This document shows positions 1-13,866 of a DNA stretch of 64,000 nucleotides, piece by piece (the first letter of the stretch is position 1; the number at the start of each line of letters is the position of its first letter). Source of the DNA: Grammothele lineata (taxonomy: Eukaryota; Basidiomycota; Agaricomycetes; Polyporales; Polyporaceae); contig NDFF03000055.1 of the NCBI GenBank assembly GCA_002150815.3, positions 451,497-515,496 of the forward strand, given 5' to 3'. Below the pieces are notes generated by a model that saw only the letters and a program-made list of their open reading frames with translations, ran no database searches and was not told the DNA's origin. Both the position numbers and the translations under genes were made by a program.

Positions 1-2465
1 TGTGTGTTTGTTGTAGCCAAGTAGTACAACATGTCTCCATAGCTCACTAGCCCGCGCCTCTTCCCCCCAATCCATGTGCTGCGCGCGTCGCACGATGTAC
101 TGCCGTTCTATCGGTGTAGTGGACTGGTTGCGAATCTAGTCCATTGCTGTTTTCTTGTTTTACCGACTCACAAGTGCGCGAGTTTGGTTCAAACGGGAAC
201 AGTACACGGCGTTCTTCAGTAGTGGCACCCGAAGATACGCCGCACGTTGTGTCCGCGTGTCTGCATACAAAGGTAACTATCTATCACGCCCCGAAGACCG
301 AGGCCGACGCGCTGCAGATATCATAGATGGTTCCGTGGAGGGCGGAGACAGGGACGTCGATGTCATATCCGCGGAACACATATGGATGGCAGCCCCGCGT
401 GCTTGGCGTCGGTATGTAGACGTCCGTATAACAGAAAAGAACTGCGACCACTTCTCATCTCTAAGCGCCACCGATTCTCTGTGTGGGGAAGCTGCATCTT
501 GACGGCCTCATGCCGTGTAAGGATGCCTGTCGTAGTATTAGTGCTGGGGTCAGTTGCGCAAGGCCGAAGGGCGGCGACTCCAGACTCCAGAGCGGAGGGA
601 GGCTGGATTCCTGGAAACCCGCCCCGTGCGGCGCGGCGGCTGCGGCCCGCGAGCTTGATTGCGGACGCCGCGCGCCGCGCGGGCCACAACGACAGCGGCG
701 GTAAGTGGAATTTGGATAAGGCGATTGGTGATAGGCAGAATCTAACTAATTAGAAGCAGTGAGCACTGCTGGAAGGGTAAACCCTGCGGCCCGCTGCTGT
801 TGCTAGGACTATGCGTGCGGTCCGGTGCGGTCGTACATAGGAGGGCTGAGCCCTGAAGGATCCAGCCTCCAGGAAATCGAAGCTGGGAGGGCGGTGTTGC
901 CGCGTTGGTACTGTCGGGCTGCGGCGAACTGTACTGCAGCAGGGTCGTGTATGTGGCCAGACGCGGGGTTCCAAGGACGAGAGCCTCACTATGGACAAAG
1001 AGCGGTCAGCGATGAACTAGTTATATTTCTATGCCGCAGCACGGCAAGTTCATGAGGACTTGGTATGACGCAGCTCGCCGTCCCCAAGGACGTGCGGCAC
1101 AGGCGTCGATACCTCCGTCTCTCACAGCGCGGGCGTGTTGCGGGATTTGGATAAGACCGCGCATGGCCCGGTACATAGACAGCCGCGGCGGCGTAGGTTG
1201 CAAGGATGGCGTCTCCGGGTTCCCGGTGTGCGCTATCGTCCACCTTGACTCTCGTCACTGCCGTACAGGTAACAGCACTGTGGTCGACGCGGCGCGGCGA
1301 ACTCTCCTTTCGAGTAAAGGGGCTCCAGGCGTTGTGGTTCGCTGCGGCCGGATACTTATATAAGTTAGGTTTAGATGTGAGCGGTGGGACCTGCGGTAGG
1401 TGTGCTATTACACAGGCCAGCCGCCATTTTAGCTGCGTCGGCCGAGCGTTGGTGTTGGCACGGCACCGCCGCGGCCCGCGATGGGGATACGCTAGCTTGC
1501 TTCCAAAGTTCCAACTGCAGCCGTGCGCAGGACGACGCGCCGAACTGAATGGACGGGCGTGATCAGCGCGTGTGCCGACAGCGAGCATTCACAATCGCAT
1601 TGATATGCAGAAGCCCGAAGCACTCACCTCCTCGGTCGCATGCACTCGCACTAGTACTAGCACGCGCTGCGGATGATCCACGCTAGTTCGAGTCTCGACG
1701 GACGCCGGGACACGGTGGCAGGGAGACGAGGGGAGGTGCGTGAGTGCGCATCGCGCGCCAAGAGCACACCGCGCGGCGGGCGGGAAAGAAAAACGAGGAC
1801 ACGCTCCCTTCGCCTGAATTGTGCAGTTCTGCGCTTGCAAGGGGTGCCTGGGGAGTTCACGCGTGCGCGGCGGGCGCACCTCGCGACGGCGCGTTCGCGA
1901 CGGTGAACGTACTCTGATTCGTGCTCGCGGGACGGTGGCGACGGCGTGTTATCTGGGGCGGAGGTGCGGCGCGCGAGGAGACGGGGCGAGAGAGGGTACG
2001 CCCGGCGCGTTCGTAGTGCTGGTTAAGAGGAGGTACGCGCGGGGAGCAGGCAGTGAAAAGAGGGGGCGGCCATTGGGCGGGGGGATATAGGAGCGACCCA
2101 GAGCCGTGGCGGCGGAGAGGCGGGATGAACAGATCAGCCGGGCGACGCGGGCGTCGAGGGCAGCGCACGGGCAGAGAGGCTGAGAGTGTGCGAAGGCCGC
2201 TGGCCCGTCGCCGCGGGCCCGGTCCGCTTGGGCCCCAGCGGGCGAGAGGAGGCGAGAGGCCGGGTCGTGGCCATCGCCTCTCAAACGCGCCGTCCAACGC
2301 AGGCCCGCCCGCGCGGGCCAGCTGCCACTGGGCGAGCCAACTCCAACCGTCGCCGTGCGCCCACGCCTCCCCTGAGCCCTCTCCACCCGCCCACTCCGAC
2401 GCCCCGGCCCCGGCCCCGGCTCTCCTCTCGCGACTCGCAGGCCTTCATGCGCCCGCTCTCGCACC
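1..2465. other. No recognisable gene (left edge)
   Basis: Open frames here are short, overlap on both strands and show no family signature, typical spliced structure or codon pattern like the genes to the right. GC content rises towards 2.0-2.46 kb, which is the promoter and 5' leader of the TPR/F-box gene. Nothing else can be supported. Confidence 0.6.
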
Positions 2466-4943
2466 ATGCCATTGCCCCTCCGCACGCCCTCCGCCGCCGC
2501 AGCGCTCCCCTCCGCCAGCACGACCATGAGCTTCAGCAGCCCCATGGCGGGTCCCAGCCACGCCGCTCAGGACGAGCTCACCCAGACCGTCTTCGGCGCC
2601 GTCGAGGGCCTCACCCAGGTCCGCAAGGCCCGCTTCCTCCTCGAGACCTCTCTCGCGCTGATAGAGAGCGGAAGGTACGTCCATTCTCTCCCCCTCCTCG
2701 CCGCCGCCGCAGATCCTCGTCCCGTCCCGCCATTGCCGGCCGCCCGTCGTGGGTTGTGCGGGTGGCGATCTCCCCCCGAGGCGAGGCGTGTGTGCTGATC
2801 GTCGTCGCTCATTGCGTCCGCGGGCGCGCGCAGGTACGGCGACGAGGTCGAGAACTACTTGGACGTCTACCTCAGGACCCCCGGGCTCGAGAAGAAGGAT
2901 ATCGCGAGGGCGCTGCTTGCGCGCGGGAATGCGCGCAAGACGGCGGGCGACAGGCTGCTCGCGAAGGCACAGCAGGACTTTCAGGCGGTGGCGAAGCTCG
3001 ACCCGTCCAACCGAGAGTTACAGGGGTACCTCAGGAGGAGCGACATGGTGAGTGAAATCGTCTTTGTGTACTAAGTAGGCGAGGCGGGCATCGTCAAGCG
3101 AGATTCGAGAGTTTAGACATCAGTCAAAGTGGCGTAGGGGGCAAGGCGAGTGAAGAACGAGCGGGGAATCAGTCGCAGTCGCCCTCTGCAAACGCGGTCC
3201 GTCCCTACCCGCATCACGCACTGACCAGCACCCACAGATCCACTTTGTGGACGAACCCGCCTCCCAGCGCGCCCCGCCCGAAATCTGGGAGCGTATCGCC
3301 CGCTTCATCCCGCGCTACCACCTCCGCACATGGCTCTTCGTCTCCGCCTTCCACCGCGACATCGCCGTCCGGCTCATCTTCCACACCGTCGACCTCTACT
3401 TTGGCGAGGACCAGGACCTCAACCGCGGCCTCGACATCTTCGACCGCGTCAAGGCCGACCCTGCGTTCGCGAGCCGCGTCAAGGCTCTGCGGTTACATTG
3501 GGCGTACGAGGAGAGTGATATGTTTGACCTCATGTGTCGTGAGTCCTTCCCTTTTTGCCCTTCGTACTGCTTCCAAACCGGACTGTAGGCATGTTCAAGT
3601 CGGCCCTCCCGTCATTCTGTGCCCTCCGAGAGTTTGAATGGATTGGCTACCCCGAGCTACGCGCGGACATGGTACAGGCCGTCCTACAAGCACAACCGCA
3701 CCTCCACACACTCGGCCTGATCGGCTGGCACTTCGACGCCGTCGGTGTGGTACGTCGTCCAGTCTTTCGTTCTATATATGCGCTGAAATCGCACCCCACC
3801 CCTCTTAGAGCGCCTTCAGCGGCCTGCGTAAGTTCATCCTCCGCGCCGAAGACGACGACGGGTTCGCAGACATGGGCGAGGTCCGCACCGTGCTCGACCA
3901 CAACCAAGGCACGCTCCGGCACCTCACGCTCGGCGCCTACCTCCAGCGGAACCACTCCTGGGACCACGCCTTCCAGTCCGCGACGATCCGCAACCTCACG
4001 CAGCTCGAGCTCGTCGACACGCGCATCTCGCACGTCGTCCTCGCGCGCATCGCGCACGCGCACCGCCTCGTCTCGTTGACGTTACATGGGACCTTCGAGG
4101 AGCCGTGCTCGGCGAGCGTGGTGTTCGGGAGCGATCATGTGATAGACGGGGTGCACACGTTCCTCCCGCACCTGGAGGAGTTCAGGTTCGTGATGGTCGG
4201 GCACGACGACGACTCGGGCCTCTTCCAGTCCGTCGCGCAGTTCCTCCGCCAGCGCCCGCGCCTGCGCCGGCTGGACCTGGGGAGCTGTCCGTGGGACTTG
4301 GTGCATGGGGTGCTGAGGGACTTGGGGGCGCTGAGGGTGTTGAGGGTGCGCGTCGCGAATCTGAACGAGGGGACGTTTGGGGAGCTGCTGGGGGCGGTGC
4401 CGAAGGAGCTCGTGGCGTTGCATTTGGAGACGGCGGTTTCGGATAAGCCGATCGTGCGTCCTTCCCTCTCCCTTTTCTTCCACTTCTCCCCGGCCCTCTC
4501 CTTCCTTTGTTCTTCTTACTAACTCTCATCGACCCCCACAGCACCTCTACGCCCCCCACTTCAGCGCCTTCCCCTCCCTCTCCATGCTGCACCTGAACGG
4601 CGCCCGCCGGCGCCCGCAGCCGAGCACGCTCTCCGAGAAGGACTACCAGCTGCAGACCGAGGAGTGGGCCGCGCACGCGCGCTCGATCGCGCGCGCCTTG
4701 CCCGCGCTGGACTTTGTGGGCTGGCATGGGGAGCATTATGTTGTTGTTAGGCATGCGAGCAGGGACGGCAGCAGGGAAAGCAGGGACGGGAAGGGGGAAG
4801 AGAAGGTAGAGCTGAAGGAGCTGCCGGCGCGGCGGCGGCTGGATTGCGCGAAGGGCGTCGATTTTGGAGGGGAGGACGCGGCGTGGATGGAGCGCAAGGA
4901 CTTGCCGATGGACTATGAGAGCCCGGGGCTCATGCAGCAATGA
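2466..4943 (+). CDS. TPR / F-box / leucine-rich repeat protein
   Basis: Predicted SCF-type ubiquitin-ligase substrate receptor. Exons are 2466-2674, 2834-3047, 3238-3538, 3589-3749, 3809-4453 and 4542-4943, joined at GT-AG sites, giving 643 aa. Residues about 30-135 are helical and TPR-like (ALLARGNARKTAGDRLLAKA, then AKLDPSNREL). The F-box begins near residue 153 with PPEIWERIARFIP, and the rest is leucine-rich, with segments such as LTQLELVDTRISHVVLARI and LRRLDLGSCPWDL. The charged C-terminus ends in GLMQQ. The first ATG is used; a second in-frame ATG at 2526 would give 623 aa and is equally plausible. In F-box proteins the F-box binds Skp1 and the repeats select substrate; the substrate here is unknown. 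It is not closely similar to the four F-box genes downstream, which lack the TPR part. Confidence 0.85.
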
Positions 4944-5698
4944 CGCTGTGTCGTTGAGGTGTGCGTCCGTCCGTCCTCGTCCTTGTCTCCTTCTGTCGCT
5001 ATCGTGCACGCGTGTGCTGGCTTATTCTGGTTGGTTCGCGCTTGGTTTAGTTCTCGTTTCGTCTCGTCTCGTCTCATCTCTGGTCCTACGCGTAGATGTG
5101 TGTCCATAACATAACCACTGTATTCATACGGATTTTTGCTCGCTTCCGGCCCCGCCCCGCCCTTAGCCGCTCTACATATACACCCACCATTAACTCCAAG
5201 GTTTTCAATGCTTGCTGAGCAAGCACGCGCTTCGATTTTCTCTTTGGGCCCGGGGAGCCTCGCCGGCCTCCCCGAGGTTAAACATAGGTGAGTCCCGAAT
5301 CGATCGCGTCCGTTCTCACAGATGTCGGCCTCGAGACTCACGGTGTCGGAACTCGGTGCTCTCTTAACAGGGGTCGCACCTACGCTTCGCGGCAGGGATT
5401 GTATGGCTGTCACGGTAGGGCTCGCGGTGACTCAGCGGCACTCGTGGCTCCGAGCTCGAGCTTGAGTTCAGGCTCAGGTTCAGGTTCGAGTTGGCGTGTC
5501 TTCTGCGTTTCTATTGTAGGGCGATAAGCACGTTGACTTGGGTCGAGATGGCGCAGCGGGCGTCCGCGTTGCCACTGAGAGGCTGACAAAGATCGCTCGA
5601 TATGCCTACAGGACTGCAGCATCGTCGCGATCGTCCTCTCTCTACATCCCTCCGAGTCGATCGTCGCCTTCCCTAACGAAAGCAGATACTTACCTACC
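4944..5698. other. Intergenic, 3' end of F-box gene and OYE-1 promoter
   Basis: No gene is visible. A short TCTCG-type repeat lies near 5055-5085, just after the F-box stop codon. A degenerate hexamer repeat lies at 5451-5492, about 210 bases before the OYE-1 start. Confidence 0.6.
5451..5492. repeat. Degenerate hexanucleotide repeat
   Basis: Seven consecutive six-base units follow the pattern (C/T)(G/A)(A/G)G(C/T)T, beginning CGAGCT CGAGCT and ending CAGGTT CAGGTT CGAGTT. It lies in the region upstream of the OYE-1 start codon. No function is evident. Confidence 0.6.
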
Positions 5699-7207
<1,509 letters not shown>

Positions 7208-7760
7208 CATCCGCACGGCGATGCTATACGATACTTTAGATGGCATAAGTGCGTCCGGTTTCCAAGGGTTCTCGCTAGGGTGTTGGATCCTTATACCTCA
7301 ACTGGGCGGACACAGAGCGTGTCCAGAAGGGGGCTTTTCGAGCGCCAGGAGTGGACGACCGTCCTCGGCATTTCTTCATCATCTCCATACTACATATCGT
7401 GGAAGTGGGGCCTTCAAAGACGTGGCATGCTCGAGCTGCCCTAGCGCATGCTGCTCAATCGCCCGAGTCGAAGTGTTCGAATGGGGAGAGGAGTGAAGCG
7501 AAGGACAAAACTCACGTCACCATACTGAGTGTTAGTATCCAGAAACTTTGAAGATATCAGTACCGCTCTCCCTATTAGAGGCTTGACTGGTGAGGATGAG
7601 AGTGCAGGTCGAAGTTGAGTCGGAGTTCTCGGAGGCAGCCCCAGGGCACGGCGGCGCCTATACATACGTAACAGGCGCCGGTGTTCACGTTCATGTACGA
7701 GTCGTGGCACCTGAGATCGCGACTGTATACGATCCACCACCACCATTTTCACGTCTTTCG
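7208..7760. other. Intergenic between OYE-1 and F-box gene A
   Basis: No independent gene is seen. The open frame continuing upstream of 7761 lacks family similarity and is most likely the 5' leader of F-box gene A. Confidence 0.55.
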
Positions 7761-9501
7761 ATGACTACCCCTCGACGGCCTCTCTATATTCACGACATTC
7801 TCTACGACGTATTATCACATCTTGATCCCGATCAGTTCTACGGCGAGGAAGTGTCGCAAGCTCGTTGCACACTCGTCGCGTCGGCCCTAACATGTCACGA
7901 CTTCACTCGCCCTGCACTTAATGTTTTGTGGAGGTCCCTTCCCAGTGACAGACCTTTGAAGTCTCTACTGTCCGCATTGGGTATCATTCAAGCACGATTG
8001 GATCAAGGTGATGCCGGGCCACCTCAATATGTAAGAAGTCTTTTGTGGATTATCTCGCTTTAACGAACCCCTCCGTTAGATTATGAGATCCTTGGAGGAC
8101 GCCCGAAAGCATCCACGTTGGAATCGCTTTCAGGAATACGCTGCCCGAGTGCGCAAAATTGTGTTAACCCCCCTCCTCTCTCAAGTACAATCAGAGTCTG
8201 AGTCTCAATGGACGCACTTTCGGCAATGTCTACACGGTGACCCCATCCTACCTTTGCTTTCCCACGTCACTCTCTCTGTCCAAAACAGTATTCGCGCTCC
8301 ACCATGTGTAGCCACCAGCGAGCAGCTCGCTTTGCTATCGCCTGCAGTGCGGTACTTGGTCGTCAGAATCGGGGATATTCCTGGTATGAGATATGTCCCA
8401 GACACATACAATCGCGCCATCTCGATCGTCGCCAACTACTCCCCGCTCATTGAGCGACTCAAAATCTCTTGCTCGGCGCCATGGATTCCTGGCGCAGAGG
8501 GCAGATTTCCTTTTTTGCGACTTCGCTGCCTTGACGTCGAGTTTCCTGACGTGGATATCTCAGCACTCCGGCTTCTCGTCCACGCTCCGCTTCTTGAGAC
8601 ACTGTCTTTTGCCCTATGGACCGATGCACGCAATATCAACGCTACATTTAGCAGCTTGCGCAACCTGACGGTCTCCGGCCCTTGGGATAAAATCCGTAGT
8701 TTCGTCGAAAACGCGGGCCTCCCTGCCCTGCGCTCCCTTTCCATCCAAACCGCATATCATGACGATGATGCGCAGCTGATTCTTAACGCCGCGGCTATCC
8801 TCAGCTCAGTTGCGGTCCACCTTCCTCACCTCGATGCGTTTCATGTTAACTGGCGGCTCGGTGCGGCGCTTCTAGGAGGGCGCGACTTCATCCCGCTCGT
8901 CATTCCTAAGGGGGATTTGGCATCGCTGCTTTCGCCGCTCTTGCAACTCCGCAATCTGCACATCCTATCCATCCTCTTTCCTGATATTCTCCTTCCTTAC
9001 ACCTCAGAGGATCTTGCTGCTATTGCTGAGACGTGGCCAGACCTGGAGGAGTTACAACTCGCATTTGGCCCAGCCGACCCATCACCTTCCCCTGACACAG
9101 CGGTTCCGAGGTCCGGGCGGGCAGGATTCGATGCTCTCGCCCACCTTGCCCGTCGCTGCCTCTGTCTGCGCAGCTTGCATCTACCCGTGATGGACCTCGG
9201 GCCCGGCGCACTTGCGGTTGTCGCGGAGGACGTCGTCCATGGCGGATACAAGAACCTGCGCGACCTCAAGATCGAGCGGGTGGTGTTCGTGCCGCGCGAC
9301 GACGATGAGGCGGAGGCGCTATCTCGAGAAGTGATGGGGCTCGTGAGGCGCATGTTCCCGCGTGCAGCGGTCACTTTATCGACCACTCCGCTGCCTATTA
9401 AGGTCGTGGATGCTGGGACCGGCGACGAATTCCTAGCCTCGTCATCGGACGCCTTAGTGAATGACCACGTGCCAGCCCATCGTCGTCGCCACTCGCAGTA
9501 G
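7761..9501 (+). CDS. F-box/LRR protein A
   Basis: Two exons, 7761-8030 and 8080-9501, with a 49-base intron; 563 aa. The N-terminus (LYIHDILYDVLSHLDPDQF, then TLVASALTCHDFTRPALNVL followed by WRSL) is the F-box-like block common in mushroom F-box proteins. The remainder consists of irregular leucine-rich repeats without a catalytic motif. The ATG at 7761 is chosen because the F-box starts ten residues later and matches the start of paralogue D (14841). It is predicted to bind Skp1 in an SCF ubiquitin ligase, and the substrate is unknown. Paralogue D shares the first 90 residues closely, the intron position, and the (E/D)xRKHPxW block that begins exon 2. The 3' end faces that of F-box gene B. 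Confidence 0.88.
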
Positions 9502-9859
9502 ATTCTCGTCCATCGGAACTTCGTCCATCGGCTCGCTCCTGCGGTACGTACATGGCAATCTAGTCTACGATTTCTGGTTGGCTCATCAGCCTATTGCAGT
9601 GTACAAGTCGTTGTCTTCGACTCAAATCAGAATTGTATGCATGGCTAGTCCGTCACCATTGCGTGTATCTAGTATATGACGGAACCCCGATTCAATGAGA
9701 CACGGATCTATCCTACATTTCGAAAGTTCTGCTCAGGTGCATGCGCACCTACTACCTTCTGACGCAACTCGTGGGGGGTTTGCGGGATGCGACAATATGG
9801 AATACAACCTGATTGTCCACGGTCTCAATTCGCCCTTCTCTAGATCCCAACAAGCACAT
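9502..9859. other. Intergenic between convergent F-box genes A and B
   Basis: This 358-base stretch holds the two 3' untranslated regions. No further gene or repeat is seen. Confidence 0.6.
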
Positions 9860-11670
9860 CTAGGAGTACCGGGAGCGCCGTTGCCGCACCTGGCGTACCC
9901 GCAGCTCGTCCAGAAGCGGACGCCAGTGTCCAGCGCCCACGTACTGGCTTGCGCTAGGGTTCACGTCGAGGCTTGGAAATATTGTATGCAGCCTATCGGC
10001 GAGCTCAGCAAGCCCCGACTGAGAGAGCGTATCCACTTGGTAGGGCAGCAAAAGTCCTTCGAGTATCCGAAGGGGGTGGCTAGTACCCGACGTCATGTCG
10101 TTCGTGCTCAGTGCGTCAAGTGTGTCCATGGTTCCCGTAACTGGTGAGATATCGAGCACGCCGTCCTGAGGGAGGGCGAGCTCAACAAGGAGGGGGCAGT
10201 ATCGCGCGAAGATCGCGAGTGTCACGAGGGAAGGGCAGTAGGAATTGGTGGTACGAAAATCCGTGTTCCGCATTCCGAGTCTAAGCTTCTGCAATCTACT
10301 CCCGAACGCTTTTGCGATCGCGCGGAGATCTTCGTCTGTTGTTACCACATTCATCGGCACATAGAAGTAGACGGAAAGGGTCTCAATGTGACCACCCATG
10401 GCGAAAAGTGGCTGGAGGAAGGCGGCGAGGCGGACGTCTTGCTGCCCGCTCCTGAGGGCGTCCTGAGGCGGTATGAAGAAGGATAAGGCGAGGCGTCGGA
10501 GGGTTTGAGACACGGGGAATGCAGGGATGCTTTGTAAAATGTGCTTGATATGGGCTGACGAATTGCCTTTCGCTATCAGCATGAGTTCCACCAACATCGG
10601 CGCCCGGATGTGCGCCGCAGAGTATGACATGAAATCGCAGTTGCTGCTCCCGTGAAGAGAAAGCTTGCGGACATATGGCATGTCAATTCTTGTTCGTCGG
10701 CTGCTATTGTGAAAAGTGAGGGGAGCATCGAGCGACTGGAGGGTGGGAGATGTGCCCAGGGTTTGGAGATGCATGCTGGTGAGGCGGCTGCGCAGGTCCG
10801 AGCTGAGTGTGAAGTGCTGTAGATGCTGAGCGGAGAGTGCTATGTCCACTACGTCTTGAATCTCGCTCTCGTAGTTTCCCATCGATGAATAGCTCAGTGT
10901 TGTGAGCATGGGGAACTTCCGGAGGTCCAGAAGGGGTGCGTCGATGCCACGGACGCCGAGGTTAACCATGTGCAACGTGCGAAGGCCTGATGAAGCAAAA
11001 GAAGATAGAAATCTACAGGCGGTTATTGACATCCTGGTTACCCATCTCAGTTCGCGCAAGCATGGGAAAAGAGGATCCCGGCCGTTGTATTCAAAGAGTA
11101 GTTGAACGGTTTCTTCTTGCACAGGTGTAACTGAATCCATGAAAAGGACGTGTACTCTGCTCGCACGCAGAGTGAGTCGAGACCAGCGACCCCGATCCGT
11201 ATAGGATTTTTCACGAAGAATCTAGAGGAGATCCACGTGCTAGGCTAAGAATTCTTAACCCTATAAGACGTAGCGGTACTCACAGAAATAACGCAATCCT
11301 CTATTTCTTGAGGCGTAGTCCATGTGGAGCACTTCTTTCTACTGTCTCTCCCTTTGAAGATGCTCCAATCTCTCCGCGGACGCGCCGTCGGACGAAGGAT
11401 GTTGAAGAGCGGCCGAAGGTCCAAGAGATGTCTCCAGACAATAGCGGACGCCGGTCCTTCAAAGGAGCGACATACTTGTGATGCTCTAGCGCATGCCGCT
11501 ACCTCTGCGCGATTGAAGGGGTCAAAGGTTTCGAATATAGCATCGAGGATCTCCGGAATGTGAAGTGCGGCATGGGCGGTGTCGATGTGGCTAGAGTCCC
11601 CGGCCGAAGAGCTCGAGGATCTAGAGAATGATAAAAGCGACGGCAGCGACGAGGTCCACGCACGCCCCAT
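9860..11670 (-). CDS. F-box/LRR protein B
   Basis: Minus-strand gene with exons 11670-11284 and 11221-9860 and a 62-base intron; 582 aa. The N-terminal F-box-like block reads ALHIPEILDAIFETFDPFNR, then ARASQVCRSFEGPASAIVW. Exon 2 opens with ILREKSYTDRGRWSRLTLRA and then carries leucine-rich repeats such as SSGLRTLHMVNLGVRGI. The start is the first true ATG (11670); an upstream TTG in frame is ignored. It resembles gene C, its head-to-tail neighbour on the same strand, more than A or D: both begin exon 2 with IL(R/S)xKSYxxxxRWSR. It is a predicted SCF adaptor with unknown substrate. Tandem copies on one strand suggest local duplication. Confidence 0.85.
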
Positions 11671-12059
11671 GGTGGTGCAGACCAAGTTGGCTGGAGCCTT
11701 GCAGGCTTCGTCATCTGATAGTCACCTGCTACGCGTGCCGATTACATGGCGGGTTGTTACCCATTGCACAGGCTTCGCTGCGGCCTGCGGTCGAAGGACT
11801 ATGGCCGCTGGGCACGGAGCGCGCGATGAAGGTTTCTGCACTTGAATGATGAAAGGACATAAGTAGCCTGACGATGGTGCGCTGCCTCGTCCTCAGATGT
11901 TAGCTGCTTTGCAAGAAAGAAATTTTAATATGCCGGTATGCACACGGCTTTGCCTCTACATGCCGAAAGTCCGACACCGAAAATCGCAGCCGTATGTACC
12001 ATGCGATACGTACAACCGGAATGATGAACGAAAGCTTTCCTCTCATACGCGACTGAGGT
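11671..12059. other. Intergenic between F-box genes C and B
   Basis: This 389-base gap holds the 3' end of gene C and the promoter of gene B, both transcribed leftward. No gene is supported. Confidence 0.6.
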
Positions 12060-13866
12060 TCATGCGACAACGACGGCTCCGTTCGGGCTGTGAGGTCCTC
12101 GCCTTGACTCCCCTCGCCACCACTGACGCGCTTCGACATCGTCTAGTATCACCCTCCAAGAGTTCTGCTGCACATGATTAGGCCACACGAGCTTGCGCTG
12201 ACGTACGACGTCGAGGTTCGGGAATAGTCCATCCAGGAACGCCGCATAGGCCGCCCCAGCCGGTTTCGAATACGCTCGCAGGAGGGCCACACCGAGCACC
12301 CGGAGCGGGTGATCCTCCACGCCGGAAAATCCGGCGTCCCCCACTGAGAGCACCCCCTCGACGTCGACCGTGATCCCGCCCAGCTCGAGTTCGAGCAGGT
12401 GCGGGCAGTGCTTCGCGAACGCCGAGAGCGTCGCGGGCGGCATCCAGAGTGGCCATTGCTCTACGGGGGAAGGCGGCCCTGAGTCGGGCAAGGAGCAGGG
12501 GCTACGCGACTCGGCGGGCAGCGAAGCATCGCGATAGACGAGGTTGAGGAGCGCGAGCTTGCGGAGGCCGCCGAGCGCGCGCGCGACGGTAAGGAGGTCC
12601 GCGTCGGAGGCGGCGACTTTGGAGAGTGGAAAGATGATAGAGAGCGCTTCGAGATGGCTCATCGCGGAGAGGAAAGACGGCAGAAGAAGGTCTTGGAGCC
12701 GAACGGAGGGCTCCGGCAGGATCTCCGTGTTATGCAGGTGCAATGAGAGTCGACGAAGGGTCCGGAAAATACCTGGCGCCAACACATGCTCAAGGGAGCG
12801 AACGTGGTCGCTGGTGGTCTTTGCCTCGATAAACGCTTCGAAGTCGTCTAGCTTCGGGGCTTCAATCGAAGTTATGAGGGAGGAGATACCGGAATACTCG
12901 CTTCGGCAACGGAGCGAGCGGATCTTAGGTAGCAGGATTGGGCCATTCCAGCCATCTCGGCCTGTACTGACGCTCACGTCAAGATATTCCAACGTGGCCG
13001 ACTTTCCGAGGGCGTTCAGGCCCGAGAAGGAGATGGCCTTCTCCATAGAGGAAGTGCTGCCGGAGAACTCGAAATTGCGAAGGCACGGAGCGCTGAGAGC
13101 GATGGCGACTAATCGTTGACAGTCCTGGTCCGGGAGATGGTGATGATACCAAACGACGCAGAGCGTGACTAGCCTCCGAAAATTGCTGCAATTGAGCTTT
13201 GGCACTTCTGGGGGGTCGGTTCCAGTACCACTTGGTGCCCGAAGATGCAAATTAAGGGTGTGGAGGTTGGTCGAAGCAGCAAGGGGCCATAGTCCAGCGA
13301 GTTTCGCACTGATGGACCATGCCATTACTCGTAGGGAAGAGAAGAAGGTTGTCCCACGATTATGTTGGATGAGAACTTTGACGAGTTCGTACTGGTCAGG
13401 CGATAGGTATCCGAAGCGACTGTCGAAATGAAGGACTCTGGAGGCGCATAATAAGAAACGCGACCATCTCCAGCTATTCTTGTACGACTTCGTGCTTAGA
13501 ATCTAGAAGGAGGATCAGCATAGAGCCACGAAAAAGTACACCGATACTTACTAAATGAGCTCGATGCGCAGGATCCCCTTCACCATCCAGCAGAACCTTC
13601 CATAGAGGCTCAAGATCCACGAGCCTACTCCAGATAATGCGGGAGGCGGGCTCGGCCAAAGAACGACATGTGATGGCTGCCGCTTTGCACGCCGCGACGT
13701 CACGAGGCTGAAGGAGATCAAAGTTGCTGAAGATGGAGGATACAATCTTGAAAGTGCGGAGGGCTCTATCCGCGGCAGTGTCGAACCTGGTGTCGACGAT
13801 AGGCGTGTCGGGCCGAGCCCTTGAGCGACCAAACTTGAGAGCACAGAGGGATAGACAAAAGACCAT
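12060..13866 (-). CDS. F-box/LRR protein C
   Basis: Minus-strand gene with exons 13866-13552 and 13502-12060, a 49-base intron, 585 aa. The N-terminal block contains FKIVSSIFSNFDLLQPRDVA, then ITCRSLAEPASRIIWSRLVD, which is F-box-like. Exon 2 begins ILSTKSYKNSWRWSRFLLCA and contains leucine-rich segments such as TNLHTLNLHLRA and FRTLRRLSLHLHN. The first true ATG, at 13866, is used. It is the closest relative of gene B in the window and lies head-to-tail with it. The promoter is shared or divergent with F-box gene D across about 1 kb. It is a predicted SCF substrate adaptor with no identifiable target. Confidence 0.85.

Noticed and set aside
178..200. GGTTCAAAC resembling a pol III B-box
   Set aside because: The flanking bases do not form a T stem, D arm or acceptor stem.
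4182..5009. 275-codon minus-strand open frame over the TPR/F-box gene
   Set aside because: Low-complexity antisense translation of the leucine-rich exon with no motif.
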